In this document: in pieces, positions 6,766 to 12,121 of the stretch
How positions within the stretch are numbered: the first letter of the stretch is position 1
How the letters are laid out: the number at the start of each line of letters is the position of its first letter
Origin: an uncultured Saprospirales bacterium
GTDB taxonomy: Bacteria > Bacteroidota > Bacteroidia > Chitinophagales > Saprospiraceae
Assembly: GCA_937926355.1 (NCBI GenBank)
Contig: CALAZP010000179.1
Location: 1 to 12,121 of the forward strand
Length of the DNA: 12,121 nucleotides
Direction: 5' to 3'
Translations under genes and position numbers: made by a program
The notes under the pieces: model-generated
The model's database searches: none
The model's input: only the letters and a program-made list of their open reading frames with translations
What the model was told of the DNA's origin: nothing

Positions 6766-9700
6766 ATGGAAATACACCCAGTCATTCAGCCTTTCAAAAG
6801 GATTTTAGTTGCCAATAGAGGAGAGATTGCCATTCGAATTTTCAGAGCGGCATCGGAATTAAATTTAAGAACTGTTGCGGTATATACTTATGAAGACCGC
6901 TATTCTCAGCATCGATATAAAGCTGATGAAGCTTACCAAATTGGGGAGGATCAAGATCCACTCAAGCCTTACTTAAATATTGAGGAGATTATACAATTGG
7001 CAAAGGAAAAACGAGTGGATGCTATTCACCCAGGCTATGGCTTTCTTTCTGAGAATGTTCACTTTGCAAAGCGGTGTAAAGAGGAGGGAATTGCATTTGT
7101 AGGTCCTTCAGCTGAAGTTATGGAAAGATTGGGGGATAAGGTTGCTGCCAAGCAACTAGCAAGAGAGGTGGAGGTGCCTATTATCGAAGATATAATGATA
7201 GAAGGTAGTGATTTTGAGAGTGCTTTAGTTCAGGCTAATAGAATTGGTTTCCCTTTAATTATTAAAGCAGCCGCAGGTGGGGGAGGCAGAGGAATGCGAG
7301 TGGTTAGATCTTCCTCGGAGCTTTTGGCTGAATTGCAGGAGGCTTCAGGAGAAGCAAAGACTGCATTTGGAGATGGAACAGTTTTCATTGAAAAGTTTAT
7401 CGAAAACCCTAAACATATCGAGATTCAGTTACTAGGGGATTGCTATGGTAATATTGTTCACCTGTTTGAAAGAGATTGTTCCGTTCAGAGAAGGTTCCAA
7501 AAAGTAGTTGAAATTGCCCCTTGTTTGACTTTAAAACAAGAAACTAAAGACAAATTGTATGATTATGCTTTGAGATTAGCCAATAAAGTGGGGTATAGTC
7601 ATGCAGGTACTGCGGAATTTTTAGTAGATGAGGATGAATCGGTTTATTTTATTGAGGTCAACCCTAGAATTCAGGTCGAACATACAGTTACAGAAGAGAT
7701 TACGGGAATTGATTTGGTCAGGGCTCAATTTTTAATTTGCATGGGATATCACTTAGGACATGAGGAGTTGAGACTTGGGAATCAAGAAGATATTACTTTT
7801 AGTGGTTGTGCAGTTCAGTGCAGAATTACCACAGAGAAACCATCTGAAGATTTTAAACCCGATTATGGGACATTAATAGAGTACCGTTCTGCTTCAGGTA
7901 TGGGCATTAGATTAGATGCGGGAAGTGCGTATCCCGGAGCGAGAATTTCTCCTTTTTTTGACAGTTTATTGGTAAAAGTAACAGCATGGGGGCGTAATTT
8001 ACCAGAGGCTACTCAACGCATGCACAGAGCATTGCGGGAGTTTAGGATTCGGGGCGTCAATACCAATACTAGTTTTTTACTCAATCTCCTTCGAGAACCT
8101 AAGTTTGTCGCTGGTCTCGCCACTGTTAAATTCATTAATGAAAATCAACAACTTTTAGCACCACCCATATGGAGAGATCGAGCTACTAAGATGTTGCGTT
8201 ATTTGGCTGATGTGATTGTCAATAGCAATCCGGATGTTAAAGAAATCAATCCGAATGCTAATTTTTTACCTGTAACGGTTCCTACTAATCAAGATTTAAA
8301 ATCTATTCCAGAGGGCACCAGAGATATTAAGCAAAAATTAGGTAGGGAAGGATTCATCGATTGGATAAATAATGAAAAGCCCATTCTATACACGGATACC
8401 ACTTTTAGGGATGGCCACCAGTCCTTGTTGGCCACTCGAATGAGGACTTTCGATATGGTAAAAATTGCGGATACTTACGCTCAATCATGCGCTCCTTTTT
8501 TATTTTCTATGGAAGTTTGGGGAGGGGCTACTTTTGATGTGGCCATGAGATTTTTGAAAGAATGTCCATGGGATAGATTGGCACAACTTAGGGAACGGAT
8601 TCCCAATGTTCTTTTTCAAATGCTGTTAAGGGGTTCAAATGCAGTTGGTTACACCGCTTATCCCGATAATTTGGTAGAGCGATTTATAGTCAATGCAGCT
8701 GAAACCGGTATTGATATTTTTAGAATATTTGATTCGTTGAATTGGCTGGAAGCTATGAAAACGAGTATTCGAACGGTTCGAAATGAAACCGATGCTATAG
8801 CAGAGGCTAGTATTTGTTATTCCGGAGATTTAAGGGATGCTACTAAAACTAAATTTAACTTACAGTATTATTTAGATTTAGCAAGAGCGCTCGAAGATGA
8901 AGGCGCGCATATTATAGCCATTAAAGATATGGCGGGTTTATTGAAGCCATTAGCAGCGGAGACTTTGGTTACCAATTTGAAAAAATCAATTGATATTCCA
9001 ATTCATTTACATACACATGATACCGCATCTATTCAAGCAGCATCCTATTTAAGGGCAATTGATGCGGGAGTGGATATAGTAGATTGTGCAATTAGTGCCA
9101 TGTCAGGTTTGACTTCTCAACCAAACTGGAACGCAGTGGCAGCAATGATGAAAGGCCATGAAAGAGAAAGACCTGTGGATGAAGAGGTGATGACTCAAAT
9201 ATCTAATTATTGGGAAGGTGTAAGATCACTGTATTATCCCTTTGAAACAGAACTTCGAGCAGGAAGTGCAGACGTATATGAACATGAAATTCCAGGGGGA
9301 CAATATTCTAATTTAAGGCCACAGGCAAGAGCTCTAGGTTTAGAAGATAAGTTTGATTTGGTCAAAAAAAATTATGCTATTGCTAATAGACTGTTTGGAA
9401 ATATCATTAAGGTCACTCCCTCTTCTAAAGTAGTTGGCGATATGGCCTTGTTTATGACTGCTAATAGCTTAACCGAAGCGGATGTCATGGAAAAGGGAAG
9501 TCAACTATCTTTTCCAGATAGTGTAAAGGCGCTTATGAGAGGAGATTTAGGACAAATGAAGGGAGGATTCCCTGAAAAAATCCAGAAAATAATTTTAAAA
9601 GATGAGAAACCTTATTCCGACAAACCCAATGCTCATTTAACTCCAATAGATTTTAAAAAAGCCCTTAGGGACTTTAATGAGAAATTTGGCATGAAACTAA

Positions 9701-10224
9701 AAGAAAGAGATTTACTTTCTTATTTATTATATCCCAAGGTTTACCAAGACTTTAATGCCCATATGAACATATTTGGAGAAGTTTCCAAATTACCTACACG
9801 ATTGTTTTTTTACGGCATGAAATCCAACGAGGAAGTAATGGTTAAATTAGATGAGGGTAAAAACGTCTTGATTAAGTATCTTAATAAAACGCCTCCTGAT
9901 GAACAGGGAATTAGAATGGTGGCTTTTTCTTTAAATGGACAATACAGAACTATTCCAGTTAAAGATCGAAATGCCTCAGTAGCAGTCGTCAGTCATCAAA
10001 AAGCGGAGGGAGCAAATCAAATTGGTGTTCCACTACAAGGGAGTTTGTCTAAAATCCTGGTACAAGTAGGAGATAAGGTTTCTACCAATGCACCTTTATT
10101 CATTATCGAAGCTATGAAAATGGAAAGTACTATAACAGCCCCTAAAGAAGGTGTTGTTAAAAAAATTGTACTCAAGGAAGGAGTACTTGTCGAACAAGAT
10201 GATTTAGTGATTGTATTAGAATAA
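6766..10224 (+). CDS. pyc: Pyruvate carboxylase
   Basis: A biotin enzyme that carboxylates pyruvate to oxaloacetate using ATP and bicarbonate, refilling the TCA cycle. It is a single-chain form of about 1152 aa, normal for the family. The biotin carboxylase half has KRILVANRGEIAIRI, the ATP-grasp glycine loop GGGGRG (171-176) and EVNPRIQVEHT with E297, N299, R301 and E305. The carboxyltransferase core has DTTFRDGHQS (544-553), IKDMAG with K720 as the expected carbamylated lysine, and the metal-ligand motif HLHTHD (747-752). The C-terminal biotinyl domain has EAMKMES with biotin lysine K1118. Numbering is from the ATG at 6766. A TTG at 6748 would add six residues (LKRINI), but ATG is the usual choice in this phylum. 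It lies 42 nt after the SNF2 gene, without a convincing promoter of its own, and meets tex tail to tail. Confidence 0.96.
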   Translation: MEIHPVIQPFKRILVANRGEIAIRIFRAASELNLRTVAVYTYEDRYSQHRYKADEAYQIGEDQDPLKPYLNIEEIIQLAKEKRVDAIHPGYGFLSENVHFAKRCKEEGIAFVGPSAEVMERLGDKVAAKQLAREVEVPIIEDIMIEGSDFESALVQANRIGFPLIIKAAAGGGGRGMRVVRSSSELLAELQEASGEAKTAFGDGTVFIEKFIENPKHIEIQLLGDCYGNIVHLFERDCSVQRRFQKVVEIAPCLTLKQETKDKLYDYALRLANKVGYSHAGTAEFLVDEDESVYFIEVNPRIQVEHTVTEEITGIDLVRAQFLICMGYHLGHEELRLGNQEDITFSGCAVQCRITTEKPSEDFKPDYGTLIEYRSASGMGIRLDAGSAYPGARISPFFDSLLVKVTAWGRNLPEATQRMHRALREFRIRGVNTNTSFLLNLLREPKFVAGLATVKFINENQQLLAPPIWRDRATKMLRYLADVIVNSNPDVKEINPNANFLPVTVPTNQDLKSIPEGTRDIKQKLGREGFIDWINNEKPILYTDTTFRDGHQSLLATRMRTFDMVKIADTYAQSCAPFLFSMEVWGGATFDVAMRFLKECPWDRLAQLRERIPNVLFQMLLRGSNAVGYTAYPDNLVERFIVNAAETGIDIFRIFDSLNWLEAMKTSIRTVRNETDAIAEASICYSGDLRDATKTKFNLQYYLDLARALEDEGAHIIAIKDMAGLLKPLAAETLVTNLKKSIDIPIHLHTHDTASIQAASYLRAIDAGVDIVDCAISAMSGLTSQPNWNAVAAMMKGHERERPVDEEVMTQISNYWEGVRSLYYPFETELRAGSADVYEHEIPGGQYSNLRPQARALGLEDKFDLVKKNYAIANRLFGNIIKVTPSSKVVGDMALFMTANSLTEADVMEKGSQLSFPDSVKALMRGDLGQMKGGFPEKIQKIILKDEKPYSDKPNAHLTPIDFKKALRDFNEKFGMKLKERDLLSYLLYPKVYQDFNAHMNIFGEVSKLPTRLFFYGMKSNEEVMVKLDEGKNVLIKYLNKTPPDEQGIRMVAFSLNGQYRTIPVKDRNASVAVVSHQKAEGANQIGVPLQGSLSKILVQVGDKVSTNAPLFIIEAMKMESTITAPKEGVVKKIVLKEGVLVEQDDLVIVLE

Positions 10225-10236
10225 AAATGCTTATTC
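10219..10236. repeat. Inverted repeat joining two convergent stops
   Basis: GAATAA (10219-10224) and TTATTC (10231-10236) are perfect complements around a 6-nt spacer. Each arm holds the last Glu codon and the TAA stop of one gene, pyc on the plus strand and tex on the minus strand. The symmetry may simply reflect both proteins ending Glu-stop. There is no GC-rich stem or T tract, so a bidirectional terminator is not supported strongly. Confidence 0.3.
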
Positions 10237-12121
10237 GACATCTTTTAAAGATAACTGAATTCGGTGTCTGCTCCTATCGATTTCAATGATTTTTACCACC
10301 ACCTCTTGGTCTAGTTTGACTACCTCATTTGGGTTTTTAATAAATCTATTAGCCATATTTGATATGTGAATCAAGCCACTCTCTTTAATTCCTATATCGA
10401 CAAAAGCACCAAAATTGGTTATGTTGTTGACCAAGCCATTGACCACCGTTCCTTCCTTAAGGTCCTCAAATGAAAAGATACCTGAAGTGAACGAAAACTG
10501 CCTAGCTTGTCCCCGTGGATCTAAACCTGGCTTTTCTAACTCTTTTAAGATGTCCTTTAGTGTCGGGATACCGACCTCTTCAGAGAGATAGTTTTTTAGA
10601 TTGAGTTCTTTTACTTTAACGGGATTTGAGATGATACTCTTTACAGAAGTTCCTAGGTCGAAAGCCATTTTTTCCACCAATTGATATCGCTCAGGATGGA
10701 CACCTGTATTATCTAGAGGATTTTTACCATCCCTTATCCTTAGGAATCCTGCGCTTTGTTCAAATACTTTAGCTCCCATTCGAGAAACCTTTAACAGTTC
10801 TTTAATAGCTTGGAAGCTTCCATTTTCCTTTCGATAGTTAACTATATTTTCTGCTAGAGTAGGACCTAATCCAGAAACATATTGTAATAAATATTTTCCT
10901 GCAGTATTTAGATTCACTCCGACTAAATTGACACAAATACTTACGACTTGGTCTAATTCCTCTTTTAGTATTCGCTGATTGACATCATGCTGATATTGGC
11001 CTACTCCAATAGATTTAGGATCAATCTTGATTAATTCCGCCAAAGGATCCATCAATCTCCTTCCAATTGAAACGGCGCCCCTTACAGTAATATCCTCTTT
11101 AGGAAGTTCTTCCCTTGCAATTTCTGAAGCGGAGTATATAGATGCGCCACTTTCATTAACCATAAAGATTTGAGGGGTATTTTCAAATTTGATTTGTTTA
11201 AGAAATATTTCTGTCTCTCTGCCTGCAGTCCCGTTACCTACGGCAATAGCTTCAACTTTGTATTTCCTCTTTAGGTTGACAATGACTTGTTCTGCCTCTG
11301 CTGTATTATTCTGCGGAGGATGCGGGAAGATAGTAACTTTATCAACCAGATTTCCATTTTGATCGATTACCACAACTTTACATCCGGTTCGAAAACCTGG
11401 GTCGATGGCCAAAATAACCTTTTGTCCAAGAGGCGACGATAAAAGTAGTTGTTTAAGGTTTTCGGTAAAGACCTTAATTGCTTCTAAATCTGCTTTTTCT
11501 TTGGAGCTTTTTCGCACTTCTGTTTCAATTGAAGGTTCAATAAGTCTATGGTAAGCGTCTTTAGCCGCATTTTTTACAATATTGCTGTTCAAATTGGAAC
11601 CCTTTACCCATTTTTTTTCAATAAGGAAAAGTGCATTTTCCGCTTCTGGAAGTATAGAAAGTCTAATAATTCCCTCATTTTCTGCTCTTCTAAGTGCTAA
11701 AATTCTATGGGAAGGGCAATCCCTTAAACTTTCTTCGAAATCAAAATAATCTCTGTATTTGGAACCTTCCTCTTCTTTTCCTTTGACCAACTTAGATCGC
11801 ACCTTAGCCTCCTTCTGAAATAGGCGGCGTAGTTTTTCTCTAATTTGTGTGTCTTCACTTATATTTTCCGCAATAATATCAGTTGCGCCTTGGATGGCTT
11901 CTTCTACACTAGTTATTTTATCATTTAAAAAACTTGTTGCTTTGTGGTGTGGATGATCTGGCCCTTGAACTTGAATCCATTCTGCCAGTGGTTCTAACCC
12001 GGCGGCTCTAGCTACTCCTGCTCGCGTTGTTTTTTTTCTCTTAAAAGGTAAATATAAATCTTCCAGTAGGGTGGATGCTGTGCAATCCTTAATAGCAGCT
12101 TCTAATTTAGGAGTTAGTTGG
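10231..12121 (-). CDS. tex: Tex-family RNA-binding protein, 5' end cut off
   Basis: A Tex/YhgF-type transcription accessory protein, a conserved cytoplasmic nucleic-acid-binding factor related to the core of eukaryotic Spt6. The frame stays open to the window edge, with 629 residues visible. Full-length Tex is usually about 700-790 aa, so roughly 80-150 N-terminal residues lie beyond the boundary. The visible part begins in the helical N-terminal region, with the characteristic LEDLYLPFKRKKTTRAG and GLEPLAEW (about 12075-11960). Next comes the YqgF/RNase H-like domain starting at ILAIDPGFRTG (about 11415-11025), then helix-hairpin-helix repeats with GLGPTLAENIV (about 10881-10729), and a C-terminal S1 domain with NITNFGAFVDIG and GLIHIS (about 10455-10243). 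A GTG at 11802-11800 is not the start, because the frame and the homology both continue upstream of it. It is convergent with pyc. Confidence 0.95.
   Translation of the reverse strand, partial: QLTPKLEAAIKDCTASTLLEDLYLPFKRKKTTRAGVARAAGLEPLAEWIQVQGPDHPHHKATSFLNDKITSVEEAIQGATDIIAENISEDTQIREKLRRLFQKEAKVRSKLVKGKEEEGSKYRDYFDFEESLRDCPSHRILALRRAENEGIIRLSILPEAENALFLIEKKWVKGSNLNSNIVKNAAKDAYHRLIEPSIETEVRKSSKEKADLEAIKVFTENLKQLLLSSPLGQKVILAIDPGFRTGCKVVVIDQNGNLVDKVTIFPHPPQNNTAEAEQVIVNLKRKYKVEAIAVGNGTAGRETEIFLKQIKFENTPQIFMVNESGASIYSASEIAREELPKEDITVRGAVSIGRRLMDPLAELIKIDPKSIGVGQYQHDVNQRILKEELDQVVSICVNLVGVNLNTAGKYLLQYVSGLGPTLAENIVNYRKENGSFQAIKELLKVSRMGAKVFEQSAGFLRIRDGKNPLDNTGVHPERYQLVEKMAFDLGTSVKSIISNPVKVKELNLKNYLSEEVGIPTLKDILKELEKPGLDPRGQARQFSFTSGIFSFEDLKEGTVVNGLVNNITNFGAFVDIGIKESGLIHISNMANRFIKNPNEVVKLDQEVVVKIIEIDRSRHRIQLSLKDVE

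Noticed and set aside
11800..11802. GTG as the start of a shorter Tex protein
   Set aside because: The frame continues upstream without a stop to the window edge and encodes typical Tex sequence (LEDLYLPFKRKKTTRAG), so the gene is cut by the boundary.

Overview
This is an AT-rich, low-GC chromosomal segment that looks like a member of the Bacteroidota, perhaps a Cytophagales-like lineage. Start codons are preceded by A-rich sequence with no Shine-Dalgarno motif. The one convincing promoter fits the Bacteroidota -33/-7 pattern (TTTG, then TAnnTTTG). The gene products also suit that phylum. I see no mobile element, CRISPR array, tRNA or rRNA; this is core metabolism and housekeeping.

Layout. 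Positions 1-387 are a regulatory leader: a promoter, a SAM-I (S-box) riboswitch at 108-228 whose helices and pseudoknot can all be paired by eye, then about 160 nt of expression platform. That platform contains a possible 25-codon leader peptide ending Cys-Cys-stop and a GC-richer hairpin. Next is a three-gene operon on the plus strand: metY (O-acetylhomoserine sulfhydrylase, 388-1698), metX (homoserine O-acetyltransferase, 1717-2787) and a D-2-hydroxyacid dehydrogenase (2796-3746). A SNF2-family DNA-dependent ATPase (3799-6723) and a single-chain pyruvate carboxylase (about 6766-10224) follow on the same strand. On the minus strand, meeting pyruvate carboxylase tail to tail with a 6-nt gap, is tex (10231 to the window edge). 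It is cut by the right boundary and lacks its N-terminus.

How it works together. MetX acetylates homoserine and MetY replaces the acetate with sulfide to give homocysteine, so the first two genes are the direct sulfhydrylation route to methionine. The SAM riboswitch closes the feedback loop from the end product. The dehydrogenase sits 8 nt behind metX and probably shares its transcript, but its substrate cannot be read from sequence. Pyruvate carboxylase supplies oxaloacetate, the source of aspartate and homoserine, but nothing here shows that it is co-regulated. The SNF2 protein and Tex are nucleic-acid housekeeping factors.

The least ordinary part is the leader. The riboswitch is followed at once by a short reading frame ending in tandem Cys codons, and by alternative pairings that could link P1 of the riboswitch to that frame. 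I found no strong evidence for a wholly new system elsewhere.
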